The notes beneath the pieces are model-generated. The model had not been told where the DNA came from. It ran no database searches and saw only the letters and a list, made by a program, of their open reading frames with translations. Source: Branchiostoma floridae (lineage: Eukaryota > Chordata > Leptocardii > Amphioxiformes > Branchiostomatidae). Taken from it: a stretch of 64,000 nucleotides of DNA. This document shows positions 37,033 through 48,482 of this stretch, piece by piece. The stretch spans positions 3,870,497 to 3,934,496 of the forward strand of contig NC_049980.1 in NCBI RefSeq assembly GCF_000003815.2, in the 5' to 3' direction. The position numbers were made by a program, and so were the translations under genes. Every line of letters begins with the position of its first letter. The stretch's first letter is position 1.

Positions 37033-39904
37033 TTATGTCATGCTGTCAATCAGTGAGTCCCGCATCGCTGTGGTAACGGCGCCCTGCGGAGCGTCGCCCA
37101 GTTTGAACACGCTCTCGATCACGGACAGCTCCGTGCTGGTGGTGTCCATTCCCGCGAAGGCGATCCAGTCGTTCACCACCATTCCCGCGCCGACCACGTC
37201 GCTGCCTCGGTTCACGGTACCCGCTACCAACGGTACCTGCCAATCAAACAATCAATCAATCAACCACAATCAATCACATTTTTCACTGTGTCAGCTACCG
37301 ATGCAAAAAATAACTGTTATACCTGCGCAGTGATAATGTTCGATATGGGTACTCTAAACCATGTGATAACTTGGGTTATCACATGGAGTTCTAAGTACTG
37401 TTATCATACAGGCTGCTGCCATAGAAATATTCAAACATACTTTTCATGTACCCAGTGCGCCACTATCGTGAAAATTTGAATACCGGACTCGGATGTTGGA
37501 ATCGCTGTTTTTACAATTTTTGTAAGAGGACACCAAATCTTCTTAACTTTTGCATTGAAACATGTTTTGCTGGGTTGATATGACATATAAAATACAACAT
37601 GGTGTACTATATATGCAGCTGGGCTGGAACCTTGGGTGATACGGATTACGCTTCATTACACTGTGACGCATACCTGTAATAGTGACGACAGTTCATCCTG
37701 GTCCTCTATGGTGGTTTTGGGGTGCACCAGCCCCCCCTGGTTACTGAGCGCAGCATAGCTGCCGACCAGGACGTTGTCGGAAACCGTTTGGCGGAAAACT
37801 TCCACCTTCAGCACGTCTGCAAGGATCTCCTCTGTCTCCTGTAAGCAGTCAAGTTTGGCGATCAAGTTTTGTACATGTGCATTTCAGCTCTATTCTTACA
37901 CGACTATTGTTCTAGCCAGGATTTTATTTGAGTGTAATGGCAATGGTGAGGTAGCAAAGCCACCAATCAGGGGATGCGGGGTGGCCCTTCCACGGTGATA
38001 AGATTTTTAAAATGTGGGGTAAAACTTAAAGTTGGCATTTTGACTCGCGGACTGAAAAATTAAGTCCCTCATGGGTTCCCTTAAAATTTGAGGATCATGT
38101 CAACTTTGATCAGGCATTGTTCCGCAAGTACTACTAACGTAAGGTAACCAGTTTACGGTCGAATTATGGAAAATGATTATTATTCCGAAATGCCTTGGCA
38201 GAATTAAATATCTAACCCATTTGAAGAAACAGTAGTTTGTCTGTTAAAAAATTGCATGGTAATTTATGTCTTCCCTCCATCTTTGGCTGTGCACCAGCAT
38301 GTAATAATGGAGTAGTTGGCAGTGAAGAATTGTTCTAGGGTGACCAATTAACGGTCACTTGAGTCTTTCTCCTTGTAGTGTTCTACCTATAAGCACACAT
38401 ATTCAAACACTTGTTGCAAAATATCACTAAAGTGGTAAACAAACAAACCACGGTAAAATTTTTGTGTCTACAACACCATCGCCTGCAGTAGCGCTGTAGT
38501 GATGAATGAGGTTGGACCGCTGAATCTGCCTCAGTCACGTAAATTCAACCCAGGCACCATGGGCCTATGATCTTCCATGAAAATTGTGCAATATTCATTG
38601 CAAGGGTTTTAAATGTGAATAATACACGTATAGTTTTATTATTATTGACTAATTTTTGCATGGTGCACCTTGAAATGCAGTCCTGTCGCTAACTGACCGT
38701 TAATTGGTCCTGCACGTAAACTGGTAACCTTACGTTACACTAGCTGAAAATAAGTGTAGTGGACCACCTCATTTACTAGTGTGATGGTTGCAAATTATTG
38801 ACAATATTGGTAGCATGTCTAGCGTTTCAAATCCTTACTTCTGGGCCAAACACAATAACTGTTATGCCAACAGGATACAATATACACACAGAGTAGATAT
38901 TTAAACATGTACTCAAGCTCACATACGGAAAATACACCATACACAGGTACTTAGTTGTACATGCACACACGCACGCGTACACACGCACGCACGCGTGAAT
39001 ACCCACCCTGTCTAGATCAGGGTGCACCAGAGCCACATAATCGTTACATGTGATGACGTTCCCCAGAGCTGACAGTCTCTCCTCTACTCTCTGGATCCTC
39101 ACACTGTCTGGTAAGGAGTTCCTACAAGCAAAAAAACAGAAAAACATTTTTAAAAAAACAGAACAAGGTCACTCATGTTTCCTAACATGCTAATCATAAC
39201 ATAGCTACGTTAACTTTATTTATTTATTTAATTATTTATAAATAACTTTGAGAGTTTTTATGGTACCATCAAGGTAGGAAAGCATTGTTGTTGTTTGTGT
39301 ATGTGTATGTGTGTGTGTATGTATGTGTACCCAAGTGCTTGTCTCTGCGTGTCTGTACGTGTGTCTGTGTGTGCATGTCTGTGTGTGTATGTCTGTTGTC
39401 TCTGTGTGTGTCTGTCTATGAGTGTGTCTGCATCTGTGTGTGTATGTGTGTACCTGTCTCTGTGTGTGTCTGTATCTGTGTGCGTGTGTGTTACTGTATC
39501 TGTCTGTTGTCTCTGTTCATTTCTGTGTGTGTGTTGCTGTGTATTTCTGTATGTGCAAATGCCTTGCTGGATCATGAACTTGAAGTGTGACTCACAGTAA
39601 GTCTTCAATTATGTGCTACATTTCTTTTTTAATCAAGGCATTTGCTGCATTAAGGATTCCAACCACGGTCCTGTAGACTTTGTATTTACCATTCATTGTT
39701 ACTCACAAGGCCACCGATGCAAGACATGGTTCCTTCAAGCACATGGCTTGAGATCTGTACACATGCACATTGATTCACAGAAGTTCTGAGTATGCATGCG
39801 CAGCGACATAGTGCGTCTGGACTTTTGACATATTACTCAAAATTTATGTCGCTGCACATACATACTCAGAAAGGTGAACGTGCTTATAGAATGGCAGCAT
39901 GTTT

Positions 39905-39942
<38 letters not shown>

Positions 39943-40642
39943 TTTACTACTACCTGATATGCTGTAGTTCCTGATCGTTTGTCGTGGCCGGCACCAACAG
40001 ACCGTTCCTGTTTCCCACCGTCATGCGACCGATTATTCTGAAAAATATAGGAAACAATAATTGATAAAACAAATACAACAAACATTTCTGACTCTGATTT
40101 CATGAGTGTGACTACTCTCCAAGCAGAGGTTAGGCTCCGGCTGTTTTTTAAAACCTTTTAAAACTTTAGAGTAGAATTGACATCTTCAGTCGAGTAGGAG
40201 TTTGTACACCTTAGAACCCTTTTATAGGCATTTTTATCAAGTTTTCTATTTTGTACCGTTTTCTTTATGTTTCACGGCCGATTCAAACACCTAAAAAAAC
40301 GTTGGTCCCCCGTACGCTTTCGCTGATGACAGCACACCGCCCCCCTCCCCCACTACACGTGGCTCCACATATTTTTAAAACACCAACTTTTAACTCATAA
40401 ACCTTCTCCACCCGAAACATTATGTCAACGTTCTACCTCTACAGAGCACCCACAGACCCCGGCTAGACTCACCTGCACCCGGCTATGGTGGTGTGTACCA
40501 CGGGGATAACGTCGGACAGCTCGGCTTCAAACACCGAGTAGAAGTTCTCGGAACCTCCGATACAAACCAAGCAGTACGCGTTCGTCAACTTGGCGAAAAC
40601 TCCGATTTCGTTGCTATTCTCGAACTGTGCGCGGACTGCCAT
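37033..40642 (-). CDS. EIF6: Eukaryotic translation initiation factor 6
   Basis: Five minus-strand exons (40642-40473, 40037-39954, 39121-39007, 37838-37674, 37236-37033) join in frame to a complete 245-residue protein, the same length as human eIF6. It begins [20 protein letters not shown] and ends [10 protein letters not shown]. Highly conserved stretches include [31 protein letters not shown] and [11 protein letters not shown]. eIF6 is a pentein-fold protein that binds the 60S subunit, is needed for its nuclear maturation and blocks premature 40S joining. The start was chosen by homology; the frame is open 18 codons further upstream. S174 and S175, known phosphosites in vertebrates, are kept. 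Position 235, serine in human, is alanine. All splice sites are GT-AG. A CRE palindrome lies 152 bp upstream of the start. Confidence 0.98.
37310..37535 (+). repeat. Dispersed repeat H, copy 1 (in EIF6 intron 4)
   Basis: Contains the hairpin catgtgataacttgggttatcacatgg-type core (about 37358-37384), preceded by acctgcgcagtgataatgtt and followed by gaatcgctgtttttacaatt. A second copy at about 60800-60995 keeps all three blocks. Confidence 0.6.
38135..38737. mobile_element. MITE-like element with two nested inverted-repeat pairs (EIF6 intron 3)
   Basis: The outer arms 38135-38157 and 38715-38737 are reverse complements with one mismatch (taacgtaaggt...). Inner 16-bp arms gaccaattaacggtca (about 38341) and its complement (about 38693) are exact. 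No coding capacity is seen. Confidence 0.65.
39290..39560. repeat. Imperfect (GT)n microsatellite (EIF6 intron 2)
   Basis: About 270 bp of GT-rich sequence with tctgtctgt interruptions. Confidence 0.95.
39908..39941. repeat. (ATC)n microsatellite next to EIF6 exon 2
   Basis: About eleven ATC units, 13 bp from the exon 2 donor on the transcribed strand. Confidence 0.95.
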
Positions 40643-40793
40643 CTCGTGGAATAAACTCTCTTTGTCGGGAGAAGACTTTGTACTTGTTGTGTCCACGATA
40701 GCGACGCTAGAAATGTCGAGAAAGGGCCCGAAAAGCCGGTGAAAGGGATGGATGTTTTCGTAACAAGTTGCAACTTTTCTCTACAACGACGTG

Positions 40794-40801
40794 TGACGTC
40801 A
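40794..40801. promoter_or_regulatory. CRE palindrome TGACGTCA upstream of EIF6
   Basis: A perfect 8-bp CREB/ATF site 152 bp upstream of the EIF6 start codon, in a locally CpG-rich stretch, with a candidate ETS core (accggatg on the minus strand) about 40 bp further upstream. Binding is not shown by sequence alone. Confidence 0.5.
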
Positions 40802-40869
40802 GAGGAAGAGGGCAGCAAAACGTAGAATTTTGTCATCCGGTCGTCACTGAGCAAAATATGTCATAGTGT

Positions 40870-41650
40870 TTTTAAAAAAAAAATATCGCTATCGGTAAAT
40901 ATTTTATCTTCAAAGATTTTCACTGTTTGATCCCAACAATATGCTGATTTTGATATTTTACAAGTAATATAATGGTCTGCTTATCCTTGCCCCCACTATG
41001 ACCCCGTCATCAAACGTCAAGGTGCAGTATCAGGCTGGGGCGATAGACGTCACCCCTGTTCAAAGTTTGACGCACCTGACATACCCCAATACGGCTTAGT
41101 AGACATACTATGGTAGACACGGTAGTGCAGCTAAGCAGGCCTTATAAAAAGTCAAAATTTAAGGTGGCGGAACATAGTTTTTTGCCCATGAGAATTCATG
41201 TGTGGAGGTTCAATGCCTGAAAATTTATAGCAGGGTGCAAGCAATTTACAAGAATTTGATAATTGTTGAAGTTCAGGGTATAACGTTATAAGTAAACTAC
41301 AAAATATCTGAAAATGGGCATAGATTTGACATCTCAAAAGCCACTTTTATTTGACCCCCAGGAAAAGTCATCGAACTTAAGCATTCTATAACAGTATTAT
41401 GTTGCAAATTCCTGCGCTGACCAAGGAAACATTATACAACTTTTACAGTCTCAAACCTATTCCTCTACCATTCAGCACAGATACCATCTCACTTGATACA
41501 CGCTCATAGGGAAAAAAACAACAAAAATGCAAAGTTCTGAATTCTGTTTAATACTGAATTTGATACACAGAACGTTGCAGCAGAGGCAAGTTTGGCACCA
41601 GTTTTTCTCTGATATACCAACAACAACACTAGTGTCACAGTAACTACATC
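40870..41650. other. Spacer upstream of EIF6, no gene seen
   Basis: AT-rich sequence between the EIF6 promoter and the element at 41654. No conserved coding or repeat structure was recognised. Confidence 0.55.
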
Positions 41651-41875
41651 ATTGTTAACGTTAGTTCACCTTTATCCGTTGGGTGACCTATATCCATTGC
41701 TTTTTAAAAACAGGGTATTTAGGCACAACAAGTCGACAGCTGGTAGTTTTAAACTGCAATATCCTGAAAATATTTTTTTTTTTTTTTTTTCTATTTGCTT
41801 TTGGACAGACGAGGACGATGTGGCACTGCACTCAAGTTTTTGTAGCTTATATTAACAATGCCACATACACGGTAC

Positions 41876-42001
41876 AGACAGAAGGAAAGTCGTGTAAAGT
41901 GCCTTTCCCAAGGGCACAACGTCGGGGGCACGGTGGGAATCGAACTCAGGACCCATAGATTCCGAGCCGAAAGCTCTACCAGTTACGCCACGCCCGACGC
42001 C
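41876..42001 (-). mobile_element. SINE-A, tRNA-like end
   Basis: Contains gtgcctttcccaagggcaca, gggaatcgaactcaggaccc, aaagctctaccagttacgcc and acgcccgacgcc. Read on the minus strand it starts ggcgtcgggcgtggcgtaac and looks closely tRNA-like. Confidence 0.7.
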
Positions 42002-42179
42002 AAACATTAATTATGTAAATGAGGCCGTCATTTGCATAATTAATATGCATTCATATTTCTCTCTTTCTCATCTATATATGTGACAAGTTTGAAAGTCCTA
42101 TCATGAAATGCAGTGGATTTATAAACTTTCCTCATTAATTATGCAAATTAGTTACTGATTTGCATAATTAGTATTCTAT

Positions 42180-42600
42180 TTTGTACATTGTTACTTGGGC
42201 TATCTACATACCAAAAATCATGACGATCCATCTACACGTTGTCGAGTTATTCTCGTCCAAAGTTTGAAAGGAAATCGGCGACTGCAGTTCCAAACAAGCC
42301 GCTAGGGGGTCCAAACTTACAGCACTTACTCTCTGCCCCAAGGGCCATCTACCACTCAAAAATCATAACCACAGCATGTCCAGAAGACGAGATATCAAAA
42401 ATTGAGATTCTGCTGCAGTACCTTAGCAAGCCGCTAGGGGGCCCATAATCGAACTTGACCTTCGTTTTCCCGACCCCTACCCACCTACCAAATATTATCG
42501 GGATCCATCCAAGGCTTCTTGAGTTATACTGTTAACACCCACACAGACAGACAGACTCACAAGCCCAAAATATAACCTTAGCCATTCTGGCAAAGGTAAT
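42180..42600 (+). repeat. Dispersed repeat R, fullest copy
   Basis: Two tandem sub-copies each carry agccgctagggg. They are followed by gaacttgaccttcgttttcc, gggatccatccaaggcttct, tgagttatactgttaacacc, a cagacagacagac run and a terminal ccattctggcaaaggtaatt. Partial copies lie near 1300-1520, 17640, 21755, 29760, 54430 (minus) and 59120. Confidence 0.65.
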
Positions 42601-43674
42601 TACGCTCTTTGCAAAGTGCACTGATTACGCTGTACGTTGAATTAAGCGATCCGTCTACGCTCTACGTAAAATTAAAATGGCCGATTACGCTCTACGCAAA
42701 AGGGCATTAGGGCATTAATGTTTGAAAATATTCGGCATGATATTCCCAAATACCCAGTTTTTAAAAGCAACGGATATAGGTTACCCAACGGATAATGGTG
42801 AACTAACGTTACCTTGAGAAAAGTTACTGTTTTGACAAATCTGGTGTTCTTTAGGTAACTATTGAATATTGCTAAACATATGTATCATATTGTACTTGCC
42901 GGATTTGCAATATACATGTTCCAACAGGAAAGTACCGCACTTATTAACTGTAAGTACATAACTGACAACCCAAATGCTGTGGTGTGGTAAATATAGAATA
43001 CACCGTGTTGTATTTTAATTATGTCATACCCACCCGAGAAAACCCATGTTTTGATGCGAAATGCGCCAGAAGTTGAACAAATTTGGTGCCCTCGAACAAA
43101 AAAGCGTTGCAACAGCAATGTTCCAACGTCCGAATCAGGTATTCGAATTGCCAACCGTGCCGTATTCGGCCCGCTCGAAACAGTTCAATTTATGCGAATG
43201 GAGCCTGTGTGATACGCCTTTCGAACCGGTCTGATACGGAAGTTACGGCCCGGTCCGGAACACCCGTATCGAACGTTTTCGCGTCACAGGTATGACGTAA
43301 AGTGACTTACACATTGATTAGTGACCATCACATAAGTCCACATTTTACAGCGGGTATCCCACTAGCTAGGCAGCACTTTGTTGGCGACAAATTATTGTGG
43401 CAACTTTTCAGAGTTTTCCCCAACTTTCACTGTAACTGTAATCTCATCAACACAACTTGATCATAATTGCTTTTTTTATGTCATATCATGTATGTATTAT
43501 ACTGGACATTAATTGTGAAATCAGAAATCTGGGAAGAACCTCTAGAATCTGATTATGCTTACTCCCTGAAACTTTGTGTACAAAGGTACAGAATTTATTC
43601 TTACCATCTGTTTTTATGTTCAAATTATATGGATGACATTCTAAGGGTACCCAAAGACTGATGCGAGTGTGCAA

Positions 43675-44010
43675 AAGGAAGAAGAAGAAAAGTTTTGAAA
43701 ATGTAACATTTCATGCAATCCAAGTGGTCAAGAGGCTAGGTTGAACTAACAGAGTAGGGTACATTATATATCGAATAATAGATTTTTCTTTCACATCCTC
43801 TTCTTTGATTTCAGAATTGACTTCTGCATTCCAACAAATTAGAATCAATTTTCAATATTTCTGTTCAATTTTTAGCACACATTTGCTCTGTGCTGTGTTG
43901 TAACTGCTTTGTACCATCTATAGTGTGGTCAAAGACATTTCTGTTTAGAAACACAAAAATGCAAGAGTGGATGTCATCTATATAATCAAATCAACAAGCC
44001 CTAAGAAACA
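43675..44010. repeat. Dispersed repeat D, copy 2
   Basis: Contains ccaagtggtcaagaggctag, ctttcacatcctcttctttg, gacttctgcattccaac and gtggatgtcatctatataat, in the order seen at 57590-57945. Confidence 0.55.
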
Positions 44011-44019
44011 ACAACATTC

Positions 44020-44350
44020 TTGAACTAATTTAACTGTAGAATCCAACACAAAAATCCAACACAAAAATTGGACTCACATAGAAGTTTTGACTGAACAGCA
44101 CCAGTCTTTGTTAAGGAATGAACAATCCACTGTGACATCACGTTATGCAAACATGTGACTCAGTGAGCAGTGGATCATAGGTGGCAGGAAGTCGTATAAC
44201 GAGACATCACAGCAGCAGTAGATTGTTCATTCCTTGGCAAAGACTGGTGCTGTTCAGTTTTAAATTTGGGTAAGTCCAATTTTTGGGTTGGATATTACAG
44301 TTCAATTACTTCAAGAATGACTTCTACCAACACAGAAGAACTTTCAAGTT
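44020..44350. mobile_element. Foldback element, repeat P
   Basis: About 150-bp arms face each other (cagcaccagtctttg against caaagactggtgctg, ttggactcac against gtaagtccaa) around a centre at about 44170-44200. It sits just beyond the 3' end of DTWD2. A single arm lies at 28140-28300. Confidence 0.7.
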
Positions 44351-44393
44351 AAAACAATAACATTTTAAGTATCAGACTAGAAGAGAGCCTGCG

Positions 44394-47300
44394 TCATAGC
44401 CCTGCTTCCCCTGTGGAGTTGTGAGAAGTTTTCTTGAAGACCTCTCGGCACTCACTATTGTGATGATGCGGGAAAGGCTTCTTGTAGAGCCCCCTACTCT
44501 TCAGATACTCCTTGCTCTGGTGTGGCTGGGCTCCACACTCCAACTGGAACTTACATAAGGCACGCAGGGGGGCAAACAGCACCTGGAGGGGGGTGGGGTG
44601 GAAGGGAGGTCATCATTCATGTAAGATCATAGATGACAAGACCATTGAAAACCTGTAGAAATGATATCAACACTTCCCACCATGAACTACCCCCTTAGCA
44701 TTATGGGAAACAAAATGGCGGCACCCATGGACACAAACTAAACCAATACAGGTTTTATAGTAAGGTTCCTTACGCACAACCTATGTTGTCCGTAAATAGC
44801 AATTATTCTGATGTCTATCAGACACCATCATAGACATCGAAACGTTGGAAGTAAGTACTCCCTGGTTGTGCCTAAATAAAAAAACCTTACTATATGAATA
44901 ATTGCTATTTACGGACAACATAGTTTCTGCTATTAGAAACCTGTTAAACTGTAAATTTATAGACTCTTACATCACAATCTAAAATATACATGTAACTCCA
45001 ACATGTAACTTTGTTTGCGAGACCAAATGGCTGGAACTAGCATTATCTATCAGCATTGTAAAACGAAAGTTAAGACGCCACAAAAAGTGCCAGCTAGTTC
45101 TAACATCACTGTTGGTAAATTGTCACACTTTGCTCCTTGCACTTCAATCAAGATGACCATAAAGAGATATGAGACTACGAGAGGTGGTGGAAAGAGAGTG
45201 GCACCCACCTCCTTGATCTCCGGGCGTCGCTCGAGCGCTGCCATGGCAACAGCAGCAGTTTCCAGAGTGGACAGACTGTTGTCAGTGGGCTGGGTCCTGA
45301 TCACGTACTCACTGACTCCCGTTCCACTCAGCTTCACCTGGTGATATACATAGAAAGGTATTCTTACCATCTTACAGTTACAAAACAGAAGACCTGATCT
45401 TTGGCAGAACCCCTCCCCCCAAACACTGACATTATCGTCAACGGATACACTATTTGAAGGGTTGAACAGGCTAATATCAGCAAACTACAAAGATTGATTT
45501 CCAACAGACTAAAAAACTTTTATCTCAAAGGATCCGTAAAGTATTCCAACTATACAAAAAGACATATAAAAGAGCAAAATGGCTAGGGTATGTGGAAAGA
45601 ATGGATAAGGGAAGAATTACCAACATAAACCAAAGGGCAAGCGCCCCTCATCAGGTAGGCCTAGAAAAAGATGGAGGGACACCATACAGGAGATACTGAC
45701 AGAGAACAGATTGGGCAGAATAGACAGACTTGAGGAGGAGAGGATGTTCCAAGATCGAGAAGAATGGAAGAGACAATGCTTTCTGTTGACAGGACCTAAA
45801 GCCTACCTGGGGAAAATGTTAAAATGTAAGTAAGGTGCCTAGTAATGTTATTCAGATTCAGGCCTCACCTGTTTCGGGGAGTGGAAGATCTCATTGGCTG
45901 TATAAATGTCCCGCGCCTGCGTCCAGGTACCATCGATGATGACCATGTTGTACGGGGGTGGGTCCTGATTGGCTGGGTTTGTTGCTATGGCAACCTGGTC
46001 AATGTCAAGGGCATCTTCACTTGGGTAGAGCACATAGGTGTGCGGGGAGGATAGCATCTGTTCAAGCTCAGGGTGGCTAGAAATGGGAAAATCAAAGAGT
46101 CAGATTCTTCTTTTGTAAGGCCAACATACATGTATCTCCTTAATTCTTAGGCATTCTTGAGTAAAATTTCAGCAAGGGGACAACACATATGGCTATACAG
46201 ATACAGGTTCAGAAGCTGGTGTGTTATGACAAAATGTGGTTATACCAGCTATACAGATAAAGATACAGAAGCTGATGTGTTACACTGAAGGGTGGTTATA
46301 CCAGCTATACAGATACAGAAGCTGTTGTGTTACACTGAAGGGTGGTTATACCGACTACACATGCAGGTACAGAAGCTGGTGTGTTACACTGAAGGGTGGT
46401 TATACCGACTATACAGGTACAGAAGCTGGTGTGTTACACTGAAGGGCGGTTATACCACTAGCTATACAGATACAGAAGCTGGAGCGTTACACTGAAGGGT
46501 GGTTATTCCAGCTACACAGATATAGGTATAGAAGCTGGTGTCAGTGTGTGTTACACTGAAGGGAGGATGCAATGGATATATATATGATGTATATAGATAC
46601 ACATACCATGCTTTATTACGCTGAAAGGTGGTTGAACAATACGTATACAGATGCAAAAGATGATGTGTAAAGAGTGGAACAAATGTATAAAACAAACACA
46701 GATACTCACTGTCCCCGTTTGAACCTCTTCCCTCTGATGACATGACATCTGTCTGGAGGGAGACAGGCCGCCAGGAGAGGGACTGTCCGCAGCACACGGG
46801 TTTCCTGGGGGATAGTCACGTAACTGTTTACATCAGGCTTTTAGCCAGGCATGCGTCATGGCATCATCTGGACACGCTTTTCTTAAAATAACAAGAAATT
46901 GGACGCACTAGATGTCCTGACACTGGGGAGCAGATCCTCTGACAAGCACAAAATTCTTATTGACCAGGTGTGCCACAAGGTCATTTGTGGTCACAGTCTT
47001 CTACTGTGACCTCTTTCACAGTATTTGTGTCCCTCATTGCATTCTAAGGTATCCTGAGGGGCAGAAATACTGTGAAAGAGTTCGCAGTAAAAGACTGTTA
47101 CCACAAATGACTCTGTAGCATTCCTGGTCAATCAGAATTTCATGCTTGTCCCATGCCTGGCTAAAAGCTGCAATTAAGCATGCTAAAGAACCCATTATAC
47201 AAAGATTCCTGTGTGAGTGGAAGAAACCTTACAGCCCACCAGTCTAAGGCAGCTGGTACTTTCTGTACAAAACTGGTATGTTATGCCTAAAGATGAGAAA

Positions 47301-48482
47301 CACAGAAACATTTGAATGAAAAGTTATAAGTTCTGTGATGAAACTGACCTCATGTGGATGCTGTATGATGTACACTGTTGTGGACACCTGGAGCGGCTGT
47401 CTGGGCAGGAAGGGACACAGGCACACTGTCGCAGGCCGGCTGAGGGGGAGTCAAAAACACACGTTATCTCATTCTCTGCAAATATACAGAACTGGTGTTC
47501 CAATGCTAAATCTACAGTCGAAAAACAGCAGACAGGTTAACTCACCCCCTAGACCCTGTGAAAATTTGGTCACGCACCACCGACTAAACTTCACTGTCAA
47601 TGGACAAGAATGCAATAGCATGTCCGCACTCTCAGACTTGCGTCAGCTTATCTCTAAATGGTAAGCTCGTGCGTTTTTCACCAGTATCTTTCTGAGAAGT
47701 TTACCAACACTTTGACATAAATCACCACTTCTTACCATTTTGAGAACTTAATCTATATTGGCATAAATTGCATAAGACCAAATTCTCACAGAAGTCTGCC
47801 TGTGCAGCAGCCCAGTACTGCCAAGATTTCAGCACAGGTGTTCCAATTCTATCAATTCTAGACAACCTTGCTTCAGTGCTGAAGCCAACGTCACAAATCA
47901 AGAACAAGAGCTCGACCGACACGTCTGGATTTCAAGTGCTGAACTTTTCTAAGCACTGGTTTTCGGAGATGGGTTTTCGAGTGTTGAACTGCCATCAAAA
48001 CTGGGACTGAGTGGTGCTGATATGCAATACTAAAAGTCATCGGATGTATACCAGAGCTCATGAACACTTTAATAGCAAAGAAATACTATGCTGTAATTGT
48101 GTAAAAACATCATCTCTGGACTTCGAGTGGTGTTATCTCGTTTGTATATTTGTCAACACTAGATTTTCAGAGCTGATTATTTATCAGTACCACATGGTTT
48201 ACTGTCTCCATGCGTAGTAGGGGCGAACCAATTGCCAAGCGCTAGCAAGGCCAAGGAGAGCAGTGCCCCCCTCCCCAAATTTGTGCCGGTCTTCCACAAC
48301 ATTACCAATTGGCCATAACTCAAGTAAAGTACAACGCTGAACATAGAAACTTTGCAAAGACGCGCATAGTACCCGCATCTGTCACACATGGTCCTTTTTG
48401 TGGGCGGTTCTGGCGTGAGATGTGCGAGAGAGTCAAAAAACCAACTGTCGTCTGCAGCTGACCCGTCCTCGCCGTCAGCCAT
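44394..48482 (-). CDS. DTWD2: tRNA-uridine aminocarboxypropyltransferase 2
   Basis: Six minus-strand exons (48482-48373, 47439-47349, 46804-46710, 46076-45869, 45337-45209, 44582-44394) join in frame into a complete 273-residue protein beginning [12 protein letters not shown]. It carries a cysteine cluster (C33, C36, C43, C45; [10 protein letters not shown]), the core [29 protein letters not shown] and the family DXTW motif as IDGTW (D147-W150). [20 protein letters not shown] and GLYKKP follow near the C-terminus. DTWD2 transfers the aminocarboxypropyl group of S-adenosylmethionine to D-loop uridines of tRNA, making acp3U. Human DTWD2 is somewhat longer. Exon 1 was chosen because its GT donor leaves a split glycine codon that rebuilds RCG-RPATVC. 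Intron 3 is largely minisatellite and intron 4 holds a dead LINE fragment. Confidence 0.96.
44757..44923. mobile_element. Structured repeat with 28-bp stem, hammerhead-like core and AATAAA
   Basis: The arms 44781-44808 and 44896-44923 are perfect reverse complements. Between them lie CTGATG (44808-44813), a hairpin (gatgtctat 44810-44818 with atagacatc 44830-44838), GAAAC (44839-44843) and AATAAA (44875-44880). An outer tatagtaagg pair and a gcacaacc/ggttgtgc pair are also inverted. It lies in DTWD2 intron 5. A Penelope-like terminal repeat is one reading. Confidence 0.4.
45520..45832 (+). pseudogene. Dead non-LTR retrotransposon 3' fragment
   Basis: Conceptual translation gives [14 protein letters not shown] and then, after a one-base frameshift near 45632, [15 protein letters not shown] and [16 protein letters not shown]. 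The pattern WLG-(H/Y)V-RM...GRPRxRWxD...DRxxWR is characteristic of the C-terminus of several non-LTR retrotransposon polyproteins. The reverse transcriptase domain itself is absent. It lies antisense in DTWD2 intron 4. Confidence 0.75.
46185..46660. repeat. Minisatellite of about 50-60-bp units filling DTWD2 intron 3
   Basis: At least six units of the form ggttataccagctatacag, atacagaagctg, gtgttacactgaaggg, varying in length. It occupies most of the intron between 46077 and 46709. Confidence 0.9.
46833..47171. mobile_element. hAT-like MITE family, inverted dimer (DTWD2 intron 2)
   Basis: The first half starts caggcttttagccaggcatg and contains ttgaccagg and gtggtcacagtcttctactg. The second half is the same sequence reversed and ends catgcctggctaaaagctg. 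The halves meet near 47025-47045. No target duplication was seen at the outer edges. Confidence 0.7.

Larger units (their letters stand above)
41654..42814. mobile_element. Larger member of the gttcaccttta MITE family, carrying other repeats
   Basis: The left arm (from taacgttagttcaccttta to about 41730) and right arm (about 42745-42814, ending ggtgaactaacgttacc) are imperfect inverted repeats of about 65 bp. They share tatccgttg, cctatatcc and ttttaaaaac blocks. The interior holds a SINE-A head (41876-42001) and a repeat R copy (about 42180-42600), so it looks like a composite. Confidence 0.6.

Noticed and set aside
40643-40696. N-terminally extended EIF6 (18 extra residues)
   Set aside because: The frame is open, but eIF6 proteins start at the conserved MAVRA; the extension has no family support.
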